The translations under genes were made by a program, and so were the position numbers. Below, one piece after another: positions 31,319 to 39,009 of a stretch of DNA of 64,000 nt. The DNA lies in NCBI GenBank assembly GCA_964242215.1, contig CAXTCJ010000016.1:1-64000 (forward strand), given 5' to 3'. The notes beneath the pieces are model-generated. The model ran no database searches. It was given only the letters and a program-made list of their open reading frames with translations, and was not told the origin of the DNA. The stretch comes from LMUY01 sp964242215 (lineage in GTDB: Bacteria > Pseudomonadota > Alphaproteobacteria > Acetobacterales > Acetobacteraceae). The stretch's first letter is position 1. Every line of letters begins with the position of its first letter.

Positions 31319-33019
31319 TCAGGCCTCGCGCACGTTGTCCACGAACGAAACAACCTGCTCGTCCAGCAACTCAGCTTGATCGACGAGTTGTTCCGCGGAG
31401 CCGAGAACCTCCGCGGCAGCCACTCCGGTCTCGTTGGCGGCCCGGCTGACGTCGGCGGTGTTGGACATGAGTTCGTTGGTGCTAAGCGCGAGTTGCTGCA
31501 CGTTGCGCGCGGTCTCCGCCGTGGCACTTCCTTGCTGCTCCACGGCGGCGGCAATGAACGCCGCGATGGTGCTCATCTGCTCGACCGTTGCGGTCACGCC
31601 GCCGATTGCACCGACAGCTTGCTTCGTCGCACCCTGGATCTGCCCGATATGAGCGGCGATCTCCTCCGTGGCACTGGCGGTCTGCAATGCCAGGTTCTTG
31701 ACTTCTGCGGCAACCACGGCGAACCCGTCGCCCGCGGCGCCCGCCCGTGCCGCTTCGATCTTGGCGTTCAATGCCAGCAACTTGGTCTGCCCGGCGATGT
31801 TGCTGATCAGCTTCACCACCTCGCCGATCCGTTGCGACGCATCGGCCAGAGCCCGAACGATGCCGTCGGTGCGGCGCGCGTCCGCCGCAGCCAGTTCGGC
31901 ATTGAGCGCGGACTGCGTGACTTGGCGATTGATCTCGACGATGGACTTATTGAGGTGCTCCGCGGCGGTCGCAACGGCCTGCAATCCCTCCGTCGCGACG
32001 CGTGCTGCCACCGCAGACCCGGTCGCGCGATCATTGGCCAGTGTCGCCGCCCCCGACATCGATCGGGCGGTGGTCTGCATCCCGGTCGCCGCGCTAGCGA
32101 CCACGCGTGAAATCGTCCCGACCGACGTCTCGAACCCGTTGGCCAATGCGACCATATCGGCCTTGCGCACGGCTTCCGCCACTTGCTTCTGCAGGACCTT
32201 CTCGGCCTCCAAACCGGCGACATGGGCCAGCCCATCGCGGAACACGCCAAGCGAACGTACGATCGCCCCCAACTCGTCACGCCGATGGAGTACCCTGAGG
32301 TCGACGCTCAGATCGCCCTCAGCGAGATTGAGTGTCGCGCGGGCAATGCCGCGGATCGATCGGATGGTCGTTAAAGCAAGGCCCCCTGTCCCGGCCAAGG
32401 CCAGCAACAGCGCCGCACTCGCAATGACGGTGAAGTCGTAGCGCATCGCGTTCGAGGAACGATGGGCCTCGGCCGCGCTGATCACCTGGGTCTGTCCGAC
32501 ATCACGCACCATAGTCTCCAACTCGGTGCTGAGACCGATGTAGATGACGTTGAATGGCTGCAGGAACGACACAGCCGAGGCGAAATCGACGTCCAGCATC
32601 TGCCGCACCCACTCGACGGCCGTCTTGTAGTTCTCCACCGACAGGATGAGTGCGTTGATTCTCGGCCGCTGTTCGTCGGTTGCGAACCGGTCACGCCACA
32701 CCCTGAACTGCCCCGCAACCGTATCAATGCTGATGAGCAGACGATCGAGTTCGGCGGGAGCATCGAGCATGGGCGAGCGTGCCGCCTCGAGCGCCAGAAC
32801 GCGGTAAAGCGTTCCGTTGATCTCCTGCACACCGGCGGCAGCATGGGCCAGGTCCCGGCCGGCCTCACCGCTGCGCTGCAGTTCGTCAACCGACCGCACG
32901 GTCCGAGACAAACCGGCCGCTCCGACCCAGGCGATGGCGACCATGGCGCACAGCGCCAGGGCCGGGCCGATGGTCAGCTTGGCGACGAAGGGCCAGTGCC
33001 GGACGCTCAGCAAACTCAT
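31319..33019 (-). CDS. Methyl-accepting chemotaxis protein
   Basis: The 566-residue receptor has a first membrane helix near residues 14-38 (LTIGPALALCAMVAIAWVGA) and a periplasmic helical bundle of about 160 residues. A second membrane helix (IASAALLLALAGTGGLALTT) is followed by HAMP, a long coiled coil and the MCP signalling tip. The tip reads IAGQTKLLALNAKIEAARAG and then FAVVAAEVKNLA, where most receptors have QTNLLALNATIEAARAG; Asn and Thr are Lys. No C-terminal CheR-docking pentapeptide is seen. It starts about 10-20 nt after the TonB-receptor gene (GTG 33031 or ATG 33019), so the receptor is part of that operon. Confidence 0.92.
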   Translation of the reverse strand: MSLLSVRHWPFVAKLTIGPALALCAMVAIAWVGAAGLSRTVRSVDELQRSGEAGRDLAHAAAGVQEINGTLYRVLALEAARSPMLDAPAELDRLLISIDTVAGQFRVWRDRFATDEQRPRINALILSVENYKTAVEWVRQMLDVDFASAVSFLQPFNVIYIGLSTELETMVRDVGQTQVISAAEAHRSSNAMRYDFTVIASAALLLALAGTGGLALTTIRSIRGIARATLNLAEGDLSVDLRVLHRRDELGAIVRSLGVFRDGLAHVAGLEAEKVLQKQVAEAVRKADMVALANGFETSVGTISRVVASAATGMQTTARSMSGAATLANDRATGSAVAARVATEGLQAVATAAEHLNKSIVEINRQVTQSALNAELAAADARRTDGIVRALADASQRIGEVVKLISNIAGQTKLLALNAKIEAARAGAAGDGFAVVAAEVKNLALQTASATEEIAAHIGQIQGATKQAVGAIGGVTATVEQMSTIAAFIAAAVEQQGSATAETARNVQQLALSTNELMSNTADVSRAANETGVAAAEVLGSAEQLVDQAELLDEQVVSFVDNVREA

Positions 33020-33041
33020 GCTGGCTTGCACGTGTTCAAGG

Positions 33042-35069
33042 TCAGAACCGCGCCGTCACTGCAGCAATCAAACGACGCTCGACGGGCGGACCGGCACTCT
33101 CGATGCGCGAGATGTTGAACTGCTCGGCCGTGACGGACAGGGTCAGGTGTTCCGTCAAACGATAGCCGACCCGGGCACTGAAGGTGAAATAGTTCGGCAC
33201 CTCGACCGGCAGGAAGCTCAAGGTTGCTGACGAAGCCTTGAAATCCTGGAAGCTCGATTGCCAACGGGACTGCGCGTCGATCTCCCATTGTCCGGTACTG
33301 TAGCCGCCACCGAGGATGACCGAGTGCTGCGGCGTGCCACGGCGATAGTCGAAATTGGGCGTATCGGTATACCCGGCAGCGAGATGGTCGGTGATCGAGG
33401 CGAAGCTGTAGCTCGCATTCCAGCGCCAGCCGGAAGCGGACTTGCCTTTGATGCCAATCTCGAGACCGACCTCGTCGCTCGAGCCGATGTTCGCTGACTG
33501 ACTCTCGTACGGGTGAACGGCTTGTAAGCCGGCAGGCACCGACGGTGCGGCGGCAAGCAGGTTGTCGTTGCGCTGAGCGAACACGGCCGTGCGTACGACA
33601 CTGCCGATAACGGGAACATTCCGGTCATAGGCGAGCTCGGCGTTCCACACGGCCGTCGGGGTCAGTGTGGGATCTCCGTAGTACAACGTCCCAGTGGCTT
33701 GCGTGCCGAATTGGAATGCGTAATCGACCAGGCTCGGCAACTGCAGGCCTCGCGCGGCGGTCACGCGGAAGGTATCGTTGTCCGTCGCCTTCCAGACGAT
33801 CCCTGCGTTGAAGCTCGGCTCGGTAAAGGACGTATGGTTGTATTGCGATGTCTGCAGGGGCGTATCGGCCGGTGTCGACCCGTTGAGATGTAGGCTTAAA
33901 TGGTCAACCCGGACGGCGTTGGTGATCGACACCGAAGGTGTCACTTGCCAGTTCCACATGGCATCGGCGGAATACACTTGGTAGCCGATCGTGCCTGCGA
34001 AGATCGGTCCAACGGCGGAGTTGTCACGATACTCCAAACCGATCCGGATGGTATGGTCGGCATTGACTTTGAACAGGTCACTGGCCTTGGCTACGTAGAC
34101 GGTATTGACCAAGTCTATATTTGCCGCTGGATTATAATAGCTGCCGATTGCTTGATTGCGGAAGAAGTCGAAAGCCAGCAGCCCAAACCGGCTATCGGCG
34201 GTCGCACCGAACCGCATCGTGCTGATCCGGTACTGGGCGTCGATGTAGGATCCCTGGATCTCTGCCGCGCCGGTTCGACTGTCGACGATGCCGCCCTCTG
34301 CGGTGATCTGGACGTTGGGAAGCGCCTGCCAGCTTCCCTCGATGTTGAACGTTCCGTTCCGGGGCCGCGGCCGGCTGGCGCTGTCGGTGGCATTGAGCCC
34401 GGACGCCGCGAAGTCCCGCGCGGTCAGGCCGCCGGCCGAAAGCCGGACGCCGGCCGTATCGCCGATATGCGCGGTGCCGACCACTGATGCGCTCGCCAGG
34501 CTCTGTGTGCCGGTACGCACCGTCACGGTATTCGTGTTGTCTTTGATCGGGTCGACCGTGATGATGTTGATCACCCCGCTTGCGGCATTGAAGCCGAACA
34601 GCGCGGAGTTGGGTCCTTTGACCACCTCGATTTGGCGGATCTCGTCCAGCTGAACCGGAATCGTGCTCCAGGGGACGTAGCCATAGTCGTCCAGGTAGAT
34701 TTGGCGACCGTTGACCATGACGAGCAGCCGCGGGTTCAGCGGCTGGTTGTAGCCGCGGATACCAACGTCGGAATCCGTCAAGCCGTAGGTACGCACGTCG
34801 ATGCCGGTCACGAAGCGAAGGATGTCCGGGATGTTGTCGGCACCGGACCGCCGGATGTCATCCTGGGTCAGGATGACCAAGTCGGCCGGTACGTCCGACG
34901 CCTTCTGCGGCTTACCGGTGACCGAGGTGGTGATCGGCTCCCCAAACATTTGCTCCAACGCGCCATAATCGACGGACTGCGCGCGTGCGCCGGAACCAGC
35001 CGAGGTCACGGCGACTGCCAAGGGGACAAACGCGAGGATCGTGCTGCGCATGCCTTTGTCAGATCTCAT
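33042..35069 (-). CDS. TonB-dependent outer-membrane receptor
   Basis: The 675-residue protein has a signal peptide (ILAFVPLAVAVTSAGSGARA). The plug domain follows, with ASDVPADLVILTQDDIRRSG, ADNIPDILRFVTGIDVRTYG, LLVMVNGRQIYLDDYG and IEVVKGPNSALFGFNAASGV. A 22-strand barrel ends in ERRLIAAVTARF with terminal aromatic Phe. The plug resembles receptors of the iron/cobalamin/organic ligand group found next to YfiR-like genes; the ligand is unknown. No N-terminal FecA-type signalling domain is present. The ATG at 35069 overlaps the upstream YfiR-like gene by 11 nt and the chemoreceptor gene follows within 25 nt. Confidence 0.93.
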   Translation of the reverse strand: MRSDKGMRSTILAFVPLAVAVTSAGSGARAQSVDYGALEQMFGEPITTSVTGKPQKASDVPADLVILTQDDIRRSGADNIPDILRFVTGIDVRTYGLTDSDVGIRGYNQPLNPRLLVMVNGRQIYLDDYGYVPWSTIPVQLDEIRQIEVVKGPNSALFGFNAASGVINIITVDPIKDNTNTVTVRTGTQSLASASVVGTAHIGDTAGVRLSAGGLTARDFAASGLNATDSASRPRPRNGTFNIEGSWQALPNVQITAEGGIVDSRTGAAEIQGSYIDAQYRISTMRFGATADSRFGLLAFDFFRNQAIGSYYNPAANIDLVNTVYVAKASDLFKVNADHTIRIGLEYRDNSAVGPIFAGTIGYQVYSADAMWNWQVTPSVSITNAVRVDHLSLHLNGSTPADTPLQTSQYNHTSFTEPSFNAGIVWKATDNDTFRVTAARGLQLPSLVDYAFQFGTQATGTLYYGDPTLTPTAVWNAELAYDRNVPVIGSVVRTAVFAQRNDNLLAAAPSVPAGLQAVHPYESQSANIGSSDEVGLEIGIKGKSASGWRWNASYSFASITDHLAAGYTDTPNFDYRRGTPQHSVILGGGYSTGQWEIDAQSRWQSSFQDFKASSATLSFLPVEVPNYFTFSARVGYRLTEHLTLSVTAEQFNISRIESAGPPVERRLIAAVTARF

Positions 35070-35577
35070 GGATCAACATCCGGAATGCCGTCGCGAAGCC
35101 GATGCCGTAGGATGCCGCCAACGCGCGGTTCAGCACGATCTCCACGCGCGGGTCGGACCGCACCGAGAGGACGCACAGGCCGGCCTCCACCTGCGCAAGG
35201 TCACCGGTGACGCAGAGCACCCGGTTGGCCCGGAGGTATGACGACACGGACTCTGCCGCCAAGCCGGCTGCCAGAACGACGGCGACATAGTGCTCGTCCG
35301 GCTTCAACGCCGAAGCGGAGACTGCCTCGGCCCGTATGGCGCTCCCGGCGTTGGGCCCAGCGCCGAACAGCGCCGCAACCCTCACCGCATCCGCCTCGGA
35401 GATCGCGCTACCCTGGGCGAAGACCACTGCCACGACGCCGCCAAGACAAGGCGGATCGAGGAAACCCAAGACCTTGGTGACGATCTGCACGTCTTTGGCC
35501 GACAGCGAGCCGGCATGCGCAATGTCCGGCAACACGACCGAAGCCATGACGAGCACGGCGGCCGCAAGACATCTCAT
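35059..35577 (-). CDS. YfiR-like periplasmic protein
   Basis: From the ATG at 35577 the protein starts with a clean signal peptide (MRCLAAAVLVMASVVLPDIA, then HA). The mature part of about 150 residues has the alternating strand/helix pattern of YfiR/DUF4154 proteins: VVAVVFAQGSAISEADAVRV, YVAVVLAAGLAAESVSSYLR, RVLCVTGDLAQVEAG and a final VEIVLNRALAASYGIGFATA. YfiR normally binds the periplasmic domain of a membrane partner and keeps it off. Here the partner may be the chemoreceptor two genes downstream. GTG at 35613 is an alternative start but puts charged residues before the signal. Similarity to YfiR is by pattern only. Confidence 0.6.
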   Translation of the reverse strand: MRCLAAAVLVMASVVLPDIAHAGSLSAKDVQIVTKVLGFLDPPCLGGVVAVVFAQGSAISEADAVRVAALFGAGPNAGSAIRAEAVSASALKPDEHYVAVVLAAGLAAESVSSYLRANRVLCVTGDLAQVEAGLCVLSVRSDPRVEIVLNRALAASYGIGFATAFRMLIHEI

Positions 35578-35813
35578 CTTTCGGTTGAAAGACCACGGGC
35601 CCAAACCATGCACCTTTTGTTCACGCGCTGGAACAATGTGCTAGGTTAGAGTTTCCGCCAGGTTAACCGGGTAAAGCCACGGTCGGCGCGTCGTGCCGAA
35701 TGGCCAAAACGTGGGGCCGTGCGGCACAGCCCCAAGCTCGTTTGCACCAAGCTCGTGGGCACCAATCGCTCGAGATGTCGCCTAGGTCTGCGAACCTCGG
35801 ACGACGGACTGGG

Positions 35814-36752
35814 TCAGGCGGGCTCGATGACCCCGGCGCGGGCGGTGATGGGGGCATAGTGTGCCGGCTGGCGATGGGCGCCAAAGTCGAACATCTTGCT
35901 CTTGCCCTGCTGGCACAAATCCATGTCACAGTCCGCGACCAGCACCTCGTCGCCCAGCGTCGAGGCCTCGGCAACGATCACGCCATTCGGGTCCACGATG
36001 CACGAACCGCCGATCAGGCCGGAGCCGTCCTCGTCGCCGGCTTTCGCCACGGCGACGGCCCAGGTGGCGTTCATGTAGGCGTTGGCCTGTGCCACCAGCC
36101 TGGAATGGAAGGTGCGTAGCGCAGCGTCCTCGGTGGTGCCGCCGTTCGGGTCGTAGGCGGCGGAGTTGTAGCCGAGGCAGACCAGCTCCACCCCCTGCAT
36201 GCCGAGAACGCGCCAAGATTCCGGCCAGCGGCGGTCGTTGCAGATCATCATGCCCATGATCGCCGAGTGCCAATCCGGCCCGGCCCGAAACGCGGGGAAA
36301 CCCAGGTCACCATATTCGAAATAGCGCTTCTCCAGCTGCTGGAACCGCGCCCCCTCCCGCGGCTCGACCGAGCCCGGGAGGTGCACCTTGCGGTAGCGGC
36401 CCAGGATGCTGCCATCCGGCTGCACCAGGATCGAGCCGTTGTAGCGCTTGCCCTCCGCCATCTCGGCATAGCCCACATAGAAACCGACGCCGAGTTCGCG
36501 GGCGCGGTCGAACAGCGGCTGCACCGCCGGGTTGGGCATGGCGGATTCGAAATACTGGTCCAACGCCGCCCCCTCCAGCAGCCAGCGAGGGAAGAACGTG
36601 GTGAAAGCCAGCTCGGGAAACACCACGAGGGTGGCGCCCTGCCCAGCGGCCTGCTCCAGCATTCGGAGCATACGGGCCAGGATGGCGTCGCGGCTGTCTC
36701 CCTTCTGGTTCGGCCCCATCTGGGCCGCGGCGATGCGGAGGCTGCGCGGCAT
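35814..36752 (-). CDS. N-carbamoyl-D-amino-acid hydrolase (nitrilase superfamily)
   Basis: The 312-residue enzyme follows Agrobacterium N-carbamoyl-D-amino-acid amidohydrolase closely: RIAAAQMGP, LVVFPELAFTTFFPRWLLEG, GRYRKVHLPGSVEPREG, LEKRYFEYGDLGFPAFR, MMICNDRRWPESWRVLGMQG and a final FGAHRQPAHYAPIT. The catalytic triad Glu (FPELA), Lys (RKVHLPG) and Cys (ICNDRRWPE) is intact. It releases ammonia and CO2 from N-carbamoyl-D-amino acids to give D-amino acids, the second step after D-hydantoinase; no hydantoinase gene is in the window. The ATG at 36752 is preceded by AGGGATAC; a longer frame to 36800 lacks a matching family region. Confidence 0.9.
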   Translation of the reverse strand: MPRSLRIAAAQMGPNQKGDSRDAILARMLRMLEQAAGQGATLVVFPELAFTTFFPRWLLEGAALDQYFESAMPNPAVQPLFDRARELGVGFYVGYAEMAEGKRYNGSILVQPDGSILGRYRKVHLPGSVEPREGARFQQLEKRYFEYGDLGFPAFRAGPDWHSAIMGMMICNDRRWPESWRVLGMQGVELVCLGYNSAAYDPNGGTTEDAALRTFHSRLVAQANAYMNATWAVAVAKAGDEDGSGLIGGSCIVDPNGVIVAEASTLGDEVLVADCDMDLCQQGKSKMFDFGAHRQPAHYAPITARAGVIEPA

Positions 36753-36790
36753 ATGGCTGTATCCCTGGCCGGTGTGGGTGTTGGTAAAAC

Positions 36791-36994
36791 TCACAGACAA
36801 CCGTTCAGATCATCCGTGAAGAACGAGAAGAAACCGGCGGCGATGCCCTTCGCGTCCGCACCAGCTTGGCAAGACGGCTTAGGCCCGACCTGCTGGGCCG
36901 GCGCGCTTTGCACCTGCGATGGCGCAGCAGGGGGTGTCGATGCGCACCCCGCCAGCAGGATGACGGCGCCGACGATGAGCGAGCTCTTTAACAT
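36791..36994 (-). CDS. Small lipoprotein of unknown function
   Basis: The 67-residue protein MLKSSLIVGAVILLAG-Cys has a lipobox (LLAGC) and a short mature part rich in Pro, Ala and Gln, with two further cysteines and an aromatic patch (GFFSFFTDDLNG). It should be anchored to a membrane. It lies 38 nt upstream of the carbamoylase gene on the same strand, so they may share a transcript, although there is no functional link that I can see. Confidence 0.7.
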   Translation of the reverse strand: MLKSSLIVGAVILLAGCASTPPAAPSQVQSAPAQQVGPKPSCQAGADAKGIAAGFFSFFTDDLNGCL

Positions 36995-37079
36995 TCAACA
37001 CTCTTACTTCCGAACGCACCAGACTAGCGCTCGGCTTCAGCTGTAGCTAGCTGCACGGCACCTCCCGGCCTGACGCAGG

Positions 37080-37850
37080 CTACCGACCGGTGAACTCCGG
37101 CAGCCGGCGCTCCGCCATCGCCTTCACACCTTCCTTGAAGTCTTCCGTGGCGAGCTGCTTCTGCTGTTCGGCCAGCTCGTGGCTGGTGGCGGCCTCGACC
37201 GCGTCGGCCAGTCCCTTGCGCAGGGTCGCGCGCGTCGATTGCACGGCGAGCGGAGCGGACTGGGCGATCTCGGTCGCCAGCGCCACTGCAACGTCCCGCA
37301 AGCCCTCCGCAGGCGCCAGGACGTCTACCAGGCCGAGGGCGTGCGCTTCCGTGCCGGTGATGCGGCGGCCCGTGTAGAACAGCAACGCTGCCTGTTGCGG
37401 GCCGATCACCCGCGGCAGGGTGACGCTGAGGCCAAACCCGGGATGGAAACCCAGCCGGTTGAAGTTCACGGTGAAGCGGGACTCTTCGGAAGCGACGCGG
37501 AAATCGGCGACCATCGCGACGCCCATGCCGCCGCCCACGGCAGCACCCTGCACGGCGGCGACGATCGGCAGCTCGCAGCGGAACAGCCGAACGGCCTGCT
37601 TGTACAGATGATCGGAGCCGCGATCTTGCGACGGACCGACGGTGTCGCTGGCAGGGCGGCTGAAGTTGGCACCGGCGCAGAAATTCTTGCCGGCCGCGCA
37701 CAGCACGATCGCGCGCATGCCGGCCGCGACGAACGCGTCGAAGGCGTCGCCTAAGTCACCGATCAACTCCTTGTCGAAGAAGTTGTTGGGCGGCCGGTTC
37801 ATCTCGGCAATGCCGACATGGCCGATCGTGCTGCTGATAACGTCGCTCAT
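37080..37850 (-). CDS. Crotonase-family protein (enoyl-CoA hydratase/isomerase like)
   Basis: The 256-residue protein has the crotonase core: MNRPPNNFFDKELIGDL, the oxyanion-hole segments GKNFCAGANF and GAAVGGGMGVAMVADFRVAS, and FTVNFNRLGFHPGFGLSVTL, ending in RRLPEFTGR. The two glutamates of true enoyl-CoA hydratase are absent (GGGMGV and NFNRLG at those places). Its first codons overlap the stop of the acyl-CoA dehydrogenase gene (ATGA), and it closes the long minus-strand liv/acyl-CoA operon. It probably acts on a CoA ester made by the preceding dehydrogenases, perhaps as an isomerase or hydrolase. Confidence 0.9.
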   Translation of the reverse strand: MSDVISSTIGHVGIAEMNRPPNNFFDKELIGDLGDAFDAFVAAGMRAIVLCAAGKNFCAGANFSRPASDTVGPSQDRGSDHLYKQAVRLFRCELPIVAAVQGAAVGGGMGVAMVADFRVASEESRFTVNFNRLGFHPGFGLSVTLPRVIGPQQAALLFYTGRRITGTEAHALGLVDVLAPAEGLRDVAVALATEIAQSAPLAVQSTRATLRKGLADAVEAATSHELAEQQKQLATEDFKEGVKAMAERRLPEFTGR

Positions 37851-39007
37851 CGTAGGCCTAGCCCCCGTGCAATCATGCCTCGCAAAATCTCCCGCGTGCC
37901 GCCGCGTAGCGAGAAGGACGGCGCGGTCAGGATCAGTTGGGCGAGCACCGCCGTCAGCGAGTCGTCCGACGCCTCTTCCGGCTCCACCTCCAGCAGCAGG
38001 CGTACGATCTCGGCAGTCTCCTGCTCCAGCACGTTGCCCAGATCCTTGACGAGGGACGCCTGCAACGCCGGGTCCTCACCGGCTTGCAACATACCGGCGA
38101 CGGAGCGCGACAGGTGGCGCAGCGCCATGATGTGGCTGGTCAGCCGGCCGATCGCGATCGCGGCGCGCTCCGGCGCGTCGGGGCCGAGTGCGCGGACCGT
38201 TTCCGTCAGCAGGGTGAAGGCGGACAGGAAACGGTCGGGGCCGCTGCGCTCGAACGCCAGCTCGCGGGTGACCTGCTTCCAACCGTCGCCTTCCTGACCC
38301 AACACGGCGTCCTCGGGCAGCAGCAGGTCCTCGATCGCCACCTCGTTGAAATGATGCTCGCCGCGCATGTCGATGATCGGGCGCACGGTCATGCCGGATT
38401 GGCGCGCCTTGGTCATGTCCACCAAGAATTGGCTGGAGCCGGCGTGGCGGTCGTCCGTCTTGTCGCCGGTTCGGCAGAACAGGATCATGTAGTCGGCCTC
38501 GTGCGCGCCGGAGGTCCAGACTTTGGTGCCGTTCACCAGCCAGCCGCCTTGGACCTGGCGGGCGCGGGTCCGGGCGGCGGCCAGGTCGGAGCCGGAATCG
38601 GGCTCGCTCATGCCGATGCAGAACGAGCACTCTCCCGCGGCGATGCGGGGCAGGATCGCCTGACGCTGCGCCTCGGTGCCGTTGCGCAGGATGTTGGGGC
38701 CGCTCTGGCGGTCGGCGACCCAGTGGTAACCAACGGGGGCGCCGGCGGCCAGCATCTCCTCCAACACCACGTAGCGCTCCAGCGCCGTGCGTTCGTGGCC
38801 GCCATACATCTTGGGCCACGTCATGCCGATCCAGCCCTTGCGGCCCATGGTCTGGCTGAACGCGCGGTCGCGCCCGCTCCAGGATGCGGCGCGTTGCTGC
38901 GGGGTGCGGTCCCGCAATTCCTCGGCAAGGAAGGCGCGAACCTCGCCCCGCAATGCCTCGGTGGCGTCCGAGAGGGCGGGTGGGGCGGCGAAGGCGAGTG
39001 CTTGCAT
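37847..39007 (-). CDS. Acyl-CoA dehydrogenase (large-type subunit)
   Basis: The 386-residue flavoprotein has the N-terminal helical domain (VRAFLAEELRD, GWIGMTWPKMYGG) and the middle beta domain with FCIGMSEPDSGSDLAAARTR and GWLVNGTKVWTSGAHEADYM. The C-terminal bundle ends SFSLRGGTREILRGMIARGL. A catalytic glutamate at the usual position is not obvious by eye. It probably pairs with the shorter 41102-42109 protein, as in two-gene acyl-CoA dehydrogenases for dicarboxylate, aromatic or steroid CoA esters. A perfect AAGGAGG lies before the ATG at 39007. The preceding synthetase gene ends 2 nt away. Confidence 0.92.
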   Translation of the reverse strand: MQALAFAAPPALSDATEALRGEVRAFLAEELRDRTPQQRAASWSGRDRAFSQTMGRKGWIGMTWPKMYGGHERTALERYVVLEEMLAAGAPVGYHWVADRQSGPNILRNGTEAQRQAILPRIAAGECSFCIGMSEPDSGSDLAAARTRARQVQGGWLVNGTKVWTSGAHEADYMILFCRTGDKTDDRHAGSSQFLVDMTKARQSGMTVRPIIDMRGEHHFNEVAIEDLLLPEDAVLGQEGDGWKQVTRELAFERSGPDRFLSAFTLLTETVRALGPDAPERAAIAIGRLTSHIMALRHLSRSVAGMLQAGEDPALQASLVKDLGNVLEQETAEIVRLLLEVEPEEASDDSLTAVLAQLILTAPSFSLRGGTREILRGMIARGLGLR

Positions 39008-39009
39008 GG

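Noticed and set aside
35740..35773. Short near-repeat CACCAAGCTCGT / CCCAAGCTCGT upstream of the carbamoylase stop
   Set aside because: Too short and imperfect, no symmetry and no link to a regulator or mobile element.
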